Part shown: positions 35,043-43,309 of the stretch, piece by piece | Numbering within the stretch: the first letter of the stretch is position 1 | Layout of the letters: each line of letters begins with the position of its first letter | NCBI GenBank assembly: GCA_903929355.1 | Contig: CAIYUN010000055.1 | Coordinates: 1 to 47,666 of the forward strand | Length of the DNA: 47,666 nt | Reading direction: 5' to 3' | Origin: an uncultured Opitutaceae bacterium | Lineage (GTDB): Bacteria > Verrucomicrobiota > Verrucomicrobiia > Opitutales > Opitutaceae | Translations under genes and position numbers: made by a program | Notes under the pieces: generated by a model | The model's input: only the letters and a program-made list of their open reading frames with translations | The model's database searches: none | Told to the model about the DNA's origin: nothing

Positions 35043-37394
35043 ATGAAAACGCGCCCTGCCCCGCTCCGTTTCATGACCCTGGTGGTCATTGCCGTGTTGT
35101 CTGTCGCCCAGGTCATGGCCCAACAAGGGAACGCCGCCGGACGCCGCGGTCGCAACAACGCTGGTAACACCAACCCGACGGGAACCGGGAATCCCACCGG
35201 CACTGGCACCACCCCGGGCACGGGTTCTGGCAGCGGGACCGGCCCGGCCGCCCCCGGCGCAGGTGGCGATGATGGCAGTGGTGCCGGCGGGATTGGCGGC
35301 GCGGTGACCTCGGCCGCAGGCGCCCTGAGCCAGCTGGCTGGCGGCGGCACCGGTGCGACGAGCAGCTCCAGCACCCAGAGCAACAGCATTGAGAGCGGCA
35401 CGCTCCTCCAGGTCATCAACAAGGCTTTCAACACCGACTCCGACATCGTCAACCCCGAGAACAACACGATCACCTACAAGGGGCAGACGATGGACCCCAC
35501 CCAGACGCGCGAATTTCGCTCCCGCTTTGAGCGCTATCTGGCGCTTGCGCCCACCACCGACATGCAGGCCTACCAGACGGTGCTCGACCAGGTCACCACC
35601 CTGCTCTCGACCCAAAACGCGGGCAACGTCGAGGACCGGATGCGTCAGGCCTGGACGCTCCTTTACCAGGCGGGCGAATTTCAAGCCGACGGCGGGGTCA
35701 GCCTGGGCGTGGCCAACCAGGTGTTCAATACCTGGCGGATCCGCGACGAAAGCACGGCGCAACAGGTCGCCTACTCGGAGCTCCAGCGCCTCAAAACCCT
35801 CCGACAACGCGATGTCGCCTATGGCACTGACACCATGGCCCGCGAAGCGACCGGCGCTGCCAACACCGCGCTCAACACGCAGGCGAACAATCTGTCCACC
35901 GTCGCCTTGAACAACCCGCTCAGCATGGCCAGCAGCGCCACCAATTCCAGCACGACCAGCACCACCAGCACGACCAGCAACACCCCGAACACGCCCGCCG
36001 CCCCGGCCAACCAACGCGGCGCGGGGGCTGGGGGCGGCAACTCCACCCCACCCTCCTCGAGCAGCACGGGCACGGTCGGGGTCGGCCACCAGCTGCTGGC
36101 GGGCGAATTGCTCGGGGAGACGATCTCCAAGATGGGCCTCCTTCAGGCCAACAACCTGCTCACCGTCCAGCAGGCCAAGCTCCAGTTTCAGCTGCAGATC
36201 ATCACCCTGTTTGTCGGACGCCGGTTCCAGCACGCCCTGATCGCCGCCAGCTTCTACCGCTTTATCTTCAAGGGCGACCAACAGGGCGTGGACCCCAAGT
36301 TCAAAAAGGATCTGGGCTCAATTTTCGGCGCCAACAACCCCACCTCGTCGAGCCTCGGCGACCTGCCCTTCACGGTTGACTCCCTCGAGTATCTGTCCCG
36401 GGCCGCCATCACGGATGTGCAGTCCGGCATGGAGGCCGTGCGCTCCAATTTCGAGTCCCACCAGAACATCGCCGCGCTCGAACGGCTTGAGGAGACATTT
36501 TTCTCCGGCGAATATCTGCCCGCGGTCACCCAGTTCGAGCGGGACAAGCGCCAGAAGCTCTACGCGCTGTACAAAAAGTGTGATGAGGCGCGCAAACTCG
36601 CCGACCTGAAGGACTACGAGGCCGTGGTCCGGCTCAGCACCGAGATCAGCGACCTGACCGGTGACTTCCGCGCCTCCGAGGTCGCGGCGGCCGTCCGTGG
36701 CCAGGAGCAGATGAGCTCGCTCGCCTACAGCGGCGCCCAGCAGGCCCAGGCCCTGGGCGATTTCGACCGCGCCGCCACCTACACCGAGAAAGCCGTGGCA
36801 CTGTGGCCGCTCAATCCGGTGATCACCGGCGGCATCAGCACCTCGACCACCATGACCAGCATCAGCGGCAAGGCCAATCTGCTCTTCGACGACGCGTTCC
36901 AACACAAGGACTGGCGCCGCATCTACGAGCACAAGGAGGAACTCGCGGTCGGGCTGATGAACGACAAGACGCGGGGTCCGGAGTTCCAGGACGTGATCGA
37001 GAAGATGTCGAAGATCGACCTGTGCCTGGCGCAGGCGCAGGAGATGGTTGCGCAAAACAACTCGTTCGCCGCCTGGGAGGCCCTCGCCGCCGCCGCCCAG
37101 ATCAGCCCCAATGATGTGGAGGTAAACCAGCGCAAGGCCGAGCTCGCCCCCCGGGTCGCGGAATACGTCGGCAAAACGGACGCCGCCAAACGCGCGGAGG
37201 ATGCCGGCGACACTGCGGCCAGCCTCACCTATTATCTCGCCGTGCAGGACATGTATCCCGCCAGCCAGCTCGCGCGTCTGGGTATTGACCGGGTGTCGGG
37301 CCAGCTGCTCACCAGCCTCGCCGCCGAGGCTGCGGCCAATGTCACGGCCGGCCCCAACGGCACCGGGGACAAGGCCGCACCCGCGGCCAAATGA
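35043..37394 (+). CDS. Large exported protein, Gly/Thr/Ser-rich N-terminus, unknown function
   Basis: 783 residues. Signal peptide MKTRPAPLRFMTLVVIAVLS with likely cleavage after VMAQ. Residues 27-120 are low-complexity (GTGNPTGTGTTPGTGSGSGTG), followed by a helical region, a second low-complexity linker at about 295-345 (SSTTSTTSTTSNTPNTP), and a long helical C-terminal half with TPR-like pairs (RQKLYALYKKCDEARKLADL, DFDRAATYTEKAVALWP, NNSFAAWEALAAAAQISPND, GDTAASLTYYLAVQDMYP). I do not recognise a named family. The layout suggests a periplasmic or surface scaffold exported or assembled with the help of the adjacent ABCG-like transporter and lipoprotein. No catalytic motif is visible. Confidence 0.85.
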   Translation: MKTRPAPLRFMTLVVIAVLSVAQVMAQQGNAAGRRGRNNAGNTNPTGTGNPTGTGTTPGTGSGSGTGPAAPGAGGDDGSGAGGIGGAVTSAAGALSQLAGGGTGATSSSSTQSNSIESGTLLQVINKAFNTDSDIVNPENNTITYKGQTMDPTQTREFRSRFERYLALAPTTDMQAYQTVLDQVTTLLSTQNAGNVEDRMRQAWTLLYQAGEFQADGGVSLGVANQVFNTWRIRDESTAQQVAYSELQRLKTLRQRDVAYGTDTMAREATGAANTALNTQANNLSTVALNNPLSMASSATNSSTTSTTSTTSNTPNTPAAPANQRGAGAGGGNSTPPSSSSTGTVGVGHQLLAGELLGETISKMGLLQANNLLTVQQAKLQFQLQIITLFVGRRFQHALIAASFYRFIFKGDQQGVDPKFKKDLGSIFGANNPTSSSLGDLPFTVDSLEYLSRAAITDVQSGMEAVRSNFESHQNIAALERLEETFFSGEYLPAVTQFERDKRQKLYALYKKCDEARKLADLKDYEAVVRLSTEISDLTGDFRASEVAAAVRGQEQMSSLAYSGAQQAQALGDFDRAATYTEKAVALWPLNPVITGGISTSTTMTSISGKANLLFDDAFQHKDWRRIYEHKEELAVGLMNDKTRGPEFQDVIEKMSKIDLCLAQAQEMVAQNNSFAAWEALAAAAQISPNDVEVNQRKAELAPRVAEYVGKTDAAKRAEDAGDTAASLTYYLAVQDMYPASQLARLGIDRVSGQLLTSLAAEAAANVTAGPNGTGDKAAPAAK

Positions 37395-37395
37395 A

Positions 37396-37466
37396 CCTAA
37401 AATGCGCAGTAGGATTACACAGGGCACAGAGCACTGACACAGAGTTCACAGAGCAAACCACTTAAA
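37396..37466. repeat. Dispersed repeat, CACAGAG family, copy 2 (inverted relative to 67-139)
   Basis: Begins one base after the stop codon of the 783-residue gene with CCTAAAATGCGCAGTAGG and runs through CACAGGGCACAGAG and CACAGAGTTCACAGAGC to CCACTTAAA. Its reverse complement matches 67-139 almost base for base at both ends and with few changes in the middle. Confidence 0.8.
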
Positions 37467-37535
37467 AAGTCCAAAGCGGCTCCAACTATCCCACCCAGAG
37501 GATGATACCAAGACCTTCCTCCGTCCGATGCATTT

Positions 37536-37578
37536 CTCTGTGACCTCGGGTTTTACCTCTGTGGTCTCCGTGACCAAC
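37536..37578. repeat. 43-bp inverted repeat, left arm (flanks DUF6580 gene)
   Basis: Reads CTCTGTGACCTCGGGTTTTA then CCTCTGTGGTCTCCGTGACC and AAC. The reverse complement of 38259-38301 matches it at 38 of 43 positions. The arms enclose the DUF6580 gene and little else. Confidence 0.8.
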
Positions 37579-37641
37579 TGCTGAATCCGGGATGAACCGG
37601 GCTTGTCTTCCGCCACCGCGCCACCCAACGTTGCCGACATC

Positions 37642-38250
37642 ATGCTGCCCGCCCTGCTCCTTGTGCTGATCGGCACGGCCTGCCGCCTGCTGTCGGCCGC
37701 CCATCCCGTTCTGGCCAATTTCTCGCCACTCATGGCGATGGCCTTCTGTGGGGCGGTATATTTCCGGCGCGGCGGCCTCTGGTTCGTGCCGTTTGTGGCC
37801 CTGAGCCTGTCCGATGTGTGGCTCAACCATCATTATGCCGCGGAGGGTTATGGCTGGACCCTGGGGGCGGCGCTGGTCCGCACGGGCTGCTTTGCCGCCG
37901 CCCTGGGCCTCGGCGCGCTCGTGGCGCGGCACCGGACCTGGGCCAACCTGTTCAGCGGGGCGCTTGGCGGCGCGCTGTTGTTCTACCTTGTCACCAACAC
38001 CGGCGCGTGGTGGGACGACGTTTTCTACGCCAAGACCGCCGCCGGTTGGTGGCAGGCGATGACGGTGGGGCATCCCGAATGGGCCCCCACCCTGTACTTC
38101 TTCCGCAACACCCTCGTGAGCGACCTGCTCTTCACCGGGCTGTTTGCGCTGGCCATGGAGACGACCGCGCAACGTCGGGGCGAGCCCAGCCTGCTGGCCC
38201 GCCGCGTCGCGGACGCATCCTCTTTATCGCAAGACAGCACCGGAGCCTGA
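37642..38250 (+). CDS. DUF6580 family membrane protein
   Basis: 202 residues from ATG 37642; a TTG 39 bases upstream could extend it. Five to six membrane helices: LPALLLVLIGTACRLLSA, LMAMAFCGAVYF, GGLWFVPFVALSLSDVWLN, LVRTGCFAAALGLGALVA, GALGGALLFYLVTNTGAWW, LVSDLLFTGLFALAMET. The opening pattern (NFSPLMAMAFCGAVYF then PFVALSLSDVWLN) fits DUF6580, described as putative transport proteins with an ECF S-component-like look; substrate unknown. The gene is bracketed by 43-base inverted repeats and stands alone. Confidence 0.85.
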   Translation: MLPALLLVLIGTACRLLSAAHPVLANFSPLMAMAFCGAVYFRRGGLWFVPFVALSLSDVWLNHHYAAEGYGWTLGAALVRTGCFAAALGLGALVARHRTWANLFSGALGGALLFYLVTNTGAWWDDVFYAKTAAGWWQAMTVGHPEWAPTLYFFRNTLVSDLLFTGLFALAMETTAQRRGEPSLLARRVADASSLSQDSTGA

Positions 38251-38258
38251 ATTCAGCG

Positions 38259-38301
38259 GTTGGTCACGGAGGACACAGAGAGATAACCCGAGGTCACAGA
38301 G
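38259..38301. repeat. 43-bp inverted repeat, right arm (flanks DUF6580 gene)
   Basis: Starts eight bases after the DUF6580 stop codon: GTTGGTCACGGAGGACACAG then AGAGATAACCCGAGGTCACA and GAG. Reverse complement of the left arm at 37536-37578 with five mismatches. Confidence 0.8.
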
Positions 38302-38454
38302 CATCGACCGGACCGGTAATTTTGGTGGCAGCCACCAGGCGGAAAAACATCTGCTCGTATCCTGATAGGAGTTTTTCTCTGTGCCCTCTGGGTCCGCCCT
38401 CTGTGCTCTTGTGTCACCTTGCGGAGATTTTGGGCTGAGTTCACGGAGGGATCC

Positions 38455-38545
38455 AGCGGCGCGCCCATCCTCCTTCGCCAAGCCTTCCACCTTCGCTAAA
38501 GCTACGGCGGACAAGCCGGCGCGACAAGGCGGTCGCGCCCTACCC
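38455..38545. repeat. GC-rich dispersed repeat ending GCCCTACCC, copy 2
   Basis: Same outer blocks as 28877-28937 (AGCGGCGCGCCCATC, CCTTCGCCAAGCCTTC, GCGACAAGGCGGTC, CGCCCTACCC) with an extra internal part CACCTTCGCTAAAGCTACGG then CGGACAAGCCGG. 40227-40281 may be a third, more diverged member (ends CGGTCCCTACCCC). Confidence 0.75.
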
Positions 38546-38558
38546 CGATCCAGCCCCC

Positions 38559-40088
38559 TCACAACAGGTCGGCGGCGAGCTCGGCGAGCTTGGATCGCTC
38601 ACCCTTCATCAGATGCACATGCGCGGAAAGGGCGTGGCCTTTCATCCGGTTGTGGGCATAGACGAGGCCGTTGCTCCGGGAGTCCACATAGGGGTTGTCG
38701 ATCTGCGCGGGGTCGCCGATGAGAACGATCTTGGAGCCCTCGGCAATGCGCGTGATGACGGTCTTCACCTCGTGCGGGGTGAGCTGCTGCGCCTCATCGA
38801 GAATGAAAAAACGCCGCGCAATCGAACGCCCGCGGATGAAGCACAGCGCCTCCACGTCCACCAACCCGCTGCGGATGAGCCGCTCGTAGGGTTTGAGGAT
38901 CGGACCGCCTGCGCCTCCCCCGGGGGCCGGCGCGGTGGCCGGCGCATAGGCGGGTTCGTTGTGGGAGCGGTGTTTTTTCTTGGAAACCTTCTTGGCGGCA
39001 AACTGCGGCTCCTTGGGCGGCTTGGACGGCATGAGCACCTCCAGCGCGTCGAAGTAGGGCTGGAGCCAGGGCTTCATCTTCTCCTCCAGCGTGCCGGGGA
39101 GAAACCCGATGTCCTTGCCCAGCGCGATCACCGGTCGGGAAACCGACACCCCGTCATAACGGGAATGGTCGTCGTGCGTCTGGTGCAGCGCACAGGCGAT
39201 GGAGAGGAGGGTCTTGCCCGTCCCGGCCTTGCCGAAGCAGGTCACCAACGCCAGGCTGTCATCCAGCAGGGCGTCCATGAAAAACTGCTGCTCAAGGTTG
39301 CGCGCCCGGACGGGGATGCCGCCGGGGGCCTTGACGAAATCCGGCAGGCGGAGGCGCCGGACCTCACCGTCGCCATAGTAGCGCGCCGGCATGGTCTTGC
39401 CCTCGTCGGACCGGAGCAGGACATACTCGTTGAGAAAGAGTCCGCGCGACAGCGATGCGCTGAGCTTAAAGCCGCCCTCCGAGCAAAAACGCTGGATGTC
39501 ATAAACCGAGAGCGGGAGCTCCTGATAGGCCTTTTCCTCCTCCTCGCCGTCCGGAACCTTGTCGTTGAGGTAATCCTGCGCCTCCAGACCGACGGCTCGC
39601 GCCTTGAGGGCGACGTTCACATCCTTGGTGACCAGAATGGCGGGCGGGGGGTAGTTCTCCTTGACGTAAAGCGCCGCGGCGATGATGCGGTTGTCCTTCT
39701 TGGCGAGATCGGGCAGGATGGCGCGAAAGCGCTGCATCGCGGCGGATTCGGCCCGGCCGCCGGTCCCGAGCCCGGGGTTGATGATGATCGAAAGCGTGCC
39801 CCCGGTCTCGAGCCGGACGCCCTCGTGCATCGAGCGCGTGTCCGGCAGCAGCTCGGACAGAATGCGGTGAACCCGGCGGGCGTTGCGGCCTCGCTCGGTG
39901 GACTGCTCCGACTTGATGTTGTCGAGCTCCTCGAGCACTTCCACCGGGATGGCCAGGTTGTTGTCGGCGAATTTGAAGATCGACTGCGGATCGTGCAGAA
40001 GAACGTTGGTGTCCAGGACGTAGGTTTTAACCTTCGCGGACACTTTGAGCTGCGGTTTGGAGGCGTGAACCCCGCTCAGTGTTTCCAT
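38559..40088 (-). CDS. PIN domain plus PhoH-type ATPase
   Basis: 509 residues of the PhoH2 kind: an N-terminal PIN nuclease-like domain (TYVLDTNVLLHDP at about 23-35, EVLEELDNIKS, ILVTKDVNVALKARA) joined to a PhoH ATPase (GKAGTGKTLLSIACAL Walker A, FFILDEAQQLTPHEVKTVITR Walker B region, KIVLIGDPAQIDNPYVD). PhoH2 proteins are linked to RNA unwinding and cleavage. Between the ALGKDIGFLPGTLEEKMKPW motif and GLVDVEALCFIRGRS is a lysine-rich then proline/alanine-rich insertion of some 40 residues that the family usually lacks. ATG start at 40088. Confidence 0.95.
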   Translation of the reverse strand: METLSGVHASKPQLKVSAKVKTYVLDTNVLLHDPQSIFKFADNNLAIPVEVLEELDNIKSEQSTERGRNARRVHRILSELLPDTRSMHEGVRLETGGTLSIIINPGLGTGGRAESAAMQRFRAILPDLAKKDNRIIAAALYVKENYPPPAILVTKDVNVALKARAVGLEAQDYLNDKVPDGEEEEKAYQELPLSVYDIQRFCSEGGFKLSASLSRGLFLNEYVLLRSDEGKTMPARYYGDGEVRRLRLPDFVKAPGGIPVRARNLEQQFFMDALLDDSLALVTCFGKAGTGKTLLSIACALHQTHDDHSRYDGVSVSRPVIALGKDIGFLPGTLEEKMKPWLQPYFDALEVLMPSKPPKEPQFAAKKVSKKKHRSHNEPAYAPATAPAPGGGAGGPILKPYERLIRSGLVDVEALCFIRGRSIARRFFILDEAQQLTPHEVKTVITRIAEGSKIVLIGDPAQIDNPYVDSRSNGLVYAHNRMKGHALSAHVHLMKGERSKLAELAADLL

Positions 40089-40226
40089 CGTGGTAGGTGT
40101 GGAGATAACGTGTGAACGGAATGTGAATAACCCTTCACCGGTTGTCGAGAAAAAACGCCATAAAGTTGCGAAAAAACTCCCTCCGCTTCCGGGGCGCCGG
40201 GCAATGGCTCAGTTTGCCTTGTTTGG

Positions 40227-40281
40227 GGAGGGACGTCACTCCGTGGCGTCCGCGGACAGCGCGGAGAGCGGTCCCTACCCC
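40227..40281. repeat. GC-rich repeat, possible third member
   Basis: GAGGGACGTCACTCCGTGGC then GTCCGCGGACAGCGCGGAGA and GCGGTCCCTACCCC, overlapping nothing but the 3' flank of the protease gene. GTCCGCGGAC is a perfect 10-base palindrome. Kinship to the other two GC-rich copies rests on the shared end CCCTACCC only. Confidence 0.4.
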
Positions 40282-40283
40282 GG

Positions 40284-41663
40284 TCACCGCTTCAGCCGCA
40301 CCCGGTAGGAGGGAAGGCTGTTCTCAATCTCATTGAAGCCCTTGATCAACAGATTCCGGTAGGCCACCTGGTCCGGCACGCTGGTCGCCCAATCCAGGTT
40401 GGTGTGAAAGTAGTCGTAGTAGTCGGCGTTGGCGAAACCCTTCTCCCCCTCAGCGGCGTAGGCGAGCACCGACCGGATAAAATCACCCGCCAGTTCGTCC
40501 GGTGTGCCGGCGGTGCGGGACTCAAAGCGCTCAATCAGGGAGCGCAGGCGCGGGTTTTGCCCGGCGGCGGGCAAATTGCCCTGATAGGCATTCCACAGGG
40601 CGATGGAAGTGGCCCGAAAATCGTCCACCTGATTGGCCTGGCTCCGCCATTTGGCGGGGTCGATGGACTCCCATTTCGCCACGGAATCGATCCGGTAGCC
40701 AAACCACCGGGTCTCGGTCTTGACCCCGGGGTTGGTCTGGGAGGCGGCATCGGCGGGATTGCTGTTTAGGTCCACCGTCATGAGGTGGGTGAAAGCCGCC
40801 ACGCCGACCACCTCTTGGCTGTTCAAATCGAAAATGGGGCTGCCGCTGTTGCCAGGATGGAAGGCTGCGTCCACCTCGACCCGGTCGGGACCGATACCCT
40901 TGACCTGTCCGGTGATCTGGGTGGCAACGCCGCCTCCGAGCTGGTCGCCCACCACCACCACATGGTCCCCGATTTTGGCCGATTGCAGCACATTGTCCGC
41001 CGTAACCAAGGAGGAGGGTTTCGTCAGCGGTTTGGTCAGGCGCAGCAGGGCGATGTCGGCCCCGACCGCGCCGATGATGCCGTGAACTTCCAGCACCGCA
41101 CCGGTCAGGTCCTTGACCGTGATCTTCTCATTGTCCAAAAGCACATGCAGGTTGGTGACGACGCAGTCGGTGTCATGAACCCGGGTGATGAAGCCCGTGG
41201 CCACCCCCTTGTCGCCCTCGATGAGCACGATCTCGGCCATCTGCGGCTCCGAGAGGGTTTTCGGCGCCGGGGTGGATGCGGCCGGAACGGAGACGCCGGA
41301 CGCGTTATCCACCAGTACCATATAGCTTAGCTTTTGCTCGCCATTCAAGGTGAGACTGTGGGCCGCACCCCGATAGGTGTATTCGATGACCAGGTTTTTC
41401 CAACTACCCTTCGGCATCGGCACCGCAAGGTTGGTTGGAGTGACGACGATTTCGCCAGCCTCCGGCCGGACCAATTCAGCGACTCGTAAGGTGACATCAA
41501 CACTGCGACGCAGAAAATTCCAAGTGGCCGAAACAATCGTGATGTCGTCAGGGGAGGAACTCACCACCGCGACCGGTCCCGCCGAACCCGGCATCACTGC
41601 AACTCCAACCGCAGCCAGAAAACAGAGCAAGCATGCGAACTGTAAAGGACGGCGAGATGTCAT
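40284..41663 (-). CDS. Exported trypsin-like serine protease
   Basis: 459 residues from ATG 41663; the frame is open further upstream but that part is arginine-rich antisense of the DUF1552 gene. Signal peptide FACLLCFLAAVGVAVMPGSAG. The catalytic triad of a chymotrypsin-fold protease is in order: His in CVVTNLHVLL, Asp in GADIALLRL, Ser in HPGNSGSPIFD. No PDZ domain is visible, unlike DegP/HtrA; about 100 residues before the protease domain and 190 after it have no recognised family. Acts in the periplasm or outside. It follows the DUF1552 gene by 173 bases on the same strand. Confidence 0.88.
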   Translation of the reverse strand: MTSRRPLQFACLLCFLAAVGVAVMPGSAGPVAVVSSSPDDITIVSATWNFLRRSVDVTLRVAELVRPEAGEIVVTPTNLAVPMPKGSWKNLVIEYTYRGAAHSLTLNGEQKLSYMVLVDNASGVSVPAASTPAPKTLSEPQMAEIVLIEGDKGVATGFITRVHDTDCVVTNLHVLLDNEKITVKDLTGAVLEVHGIIGAVGADIALLRLTKPLTKPSSLVTADNVLQSAKIGDHVVVVGDQLGGGVATQITGQVKGIGPDRVEVDAAFHPGNSGSPIFDLNSQEVVGVAAFTHLMTVDLNSNPADAASQTNPGVKTETRWFGYRIDSVAKWESIDPAKWRSQANQVDDFRATSIALWNAYQGNLPAAGQNPRLRSLIERFESRTAGTPDELAGDFIRSVLAYAAEGEKGFANADYYDYFHTNLDWATSVPDQVAYRNLLIKGFNEIENSLPSYRVRLKR

Positions 41664-41836
41664 GGAAATCAAGGGACAAGACGGACGCCCCACCAAAGGG
41701 TTACGGACGGCGCAGGGCAAGCGGAAAGCCCATGCCATCGATCTGAGATGGAAAACGACGGACTGCGGCGGGGTCGCCGCAGCTCCATTTCCGAGCAGTG
41801 ACCATCCTCGCCCGTGAGAAGGAGACCGGCGGGCGG

Positions 41837-43267
41837 CTAAATCCCCGCGAGGCGGGTGTCGGCGTCGCCGAAGCGGGGGAGCTGCACGCCCATGCGGTCC
41901 ATGATCGAGAGGTAGAGACTGCAGAGCTTGCGCTCGTCGTCGCTTTTGACGCCGTAGTCGAGGGTGCGGCCGGTCGCCAGCGTGCCGCCGAGGCCGCCGA
42001 GCGTGAGGATGGGCAGCTTGGTGTTGTCGTGGCGGGAGCCGGAGAACATGCTCGAGAGATAGAGCAGGCAGGTGTGGTCGAGCACGGTGCCATCGCCCTC
42101 GGGCATCGCGTCGAGGCGCGTCGCCAGATACGCGAGCTGCGTGACGTAGTAGCGGGAGATCGCCTCGTAGCCGTCGGAGAGGTCGTCGTGCGAGGCCCCG
42201 TGGTGCGCGGCGCGGACGCCCAGAAACGGGTAGTACAGCCCCGAAAAATCGCGGCAGAGCACGAGCGAGGCGAGGCGGCTCTTGTCGGTCTGGAACGCGA
42301 GCGCGACGATGTCGCACATGAGCCGCATGTGCTCGCGGATGTCCTCCGGCAGGCCGTTGTCGGGGCGCGCCATCGTGATGAGCGGCTGGCTGGCTCCCCG
42401 GGCGTTTTCCGCCGCCCGGTTCTGGTCGGCGCGCATCCGGTCCACGCGCTGCTCAACCTCGCGGACGCTCGCGAGATACTCGCCCAGCTTTTGGTTGTCC
42501 TCGGAGCTGAGCTTGCGGCTGAGGCTGGAGGCGTCGTCCTTGACGCGGTCGATGACGCTCTGCATCCGTTTGCTGCCGCGGTTCTCAAAGAGCGAGTCGA
42601 ACGCGAGCGAGGGATAGACCTCCATCGGCACGAGGGAGTCGGGGCTCTGCCACGAGATGTGCGAGCTGTAGGCCATCGAGAAATTCGTCTCGTGGTAGCC
42701 GCTCATCGGCTGCTCGCAGCCGAGCACGAGGCTGGGCTGCACGGTCTCCTGGCCGATGCGGTTGGCGAGCACCTGGTCCAGGCTGATGCCGCCGTGCAGC
42801 ACGGCCCCCTTCATCAGCGGCATGCCGGAGAGGATGTTGCCGGTCTGGCCGGGGTGGATGCCCACGCCGACGGCGGGGCGGTTGAACAGGCCGTCGATGA
42901 CGTTGAGCTTTTTCTTCAGCGGCGCGAGGGGCTGGAGGGTCTTGCTCAGCTCCATGGCGTCGCCCTGGCCCTTCGCCCACCAGTGGTCGGGGTTGATGCC
43001 GCAGCCCATGAAGATGGCGGCGAAACGCTGCGGGTAAGGCGACGGCGGCATGGCCGGGGTGGCCGGCCCCGGCGCGGCGGCCGGCGCGGCGGCGAACGAG
43101 GGCAGCGAGTCGAAGAACGGCAGCGCCATCAGCACGCCCGTGCCGTGCAGGAAGCGGCGACGCGTGACCACGCCCAGGTTTTTCGGCTGAACGTAGCGGC
43201 GCAGGCGGCGGTTGAGGCCGAGGCCAAGTTCGTCGGGGGTGTGGTCGGAGTCGTGGTCGTGGGGCAT
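41837..43267 (-). CDS. DUF1552 domain protein, Tat-exported
   Basis: 476 residues with a twin-arginine signal TRRRFLHGTGVLMALPFF at about 35-52. The body shows the DUF1552 pattern: FAAIFMGCGINPDHWW, LAPLKKKLNVIDGLFN, MPLMKGAVLHGGISLDQVLA, SMAYSSHISW, LGEYLASVREVEQRVD, and HHGASHDDLSDGYEAI near the end. In Planctomycetes and Verrucomicrobia this family sits beside DUF1587/1592 cytochrome proteins, exactly as here (42 bases after it). Its function is not established; a periplasmic enzyme or partner of the c-type protein is inferred. Confidence 0.93.
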   Translation of the reverse strand: MPHDHDSDHTPDELGLGLNRRLRRYVQPKNLGVVTRRRFLHGTGVLMALPFFDSLPSFAAAPAAAPGPATPAMPPSPYPQRFAAIFMGCGINPDHWWAKGQGDAMELSKTLQPLAPLKKKLNVIDGLFNRPAVGVGIHPGQTGNILSGMPLMKGAVLHGGISLDQVLANRIGQETVQPSLVLGCEQPMSGYHETNFSMAYSSHISWQSPDSLVPMEVYPSLAFDSLFENRGSKRMQSVIDRVKDDASSLSRKLSSEDNQKLGEYLASVREVEQRVDRMRADQNRAAENARGASQPLITMARPDNGLPEDIREHMRLMCDIVALAFQTDKSRLASLVLCRDFSGLYYPFLGVRAAHHGASHDDLSDGYEAISRYYVTQLAYLATRLDAMPEGDGTVLDHTCLLYLSSMFSGSRHDNTKLPILTLGGLGGTLATGRTLDYGVKSDDERKLCSLYLSIMDRMGVQLPRFGDADTRLAGI

Positions 43268-43309
43268 GGTGGGAAAGAAAAGGATGAAGAGGGAGTTACG
43301 ATTTACGAG

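Larger units (their letters stand above)
38251..38558. other. Gene-free, repeat-filled gap between convergent genes
   Basis: 308 bases between the ends of the DUF6580 gene and phoH. Besides the right arm above, it has another CTCTGTG-type stretch at about 38376-38420 and the second GC-rich dispersed repeat at 38455-38545. No ORF of merit; the space is almost wholly repeat. Confidence 0.65.

Noticed and set aside
38613-40115. 500-residue plus-strand ORF opposite phoH
   Set aside because: Antisense shadow; phoH has all motifs on the minus strand.
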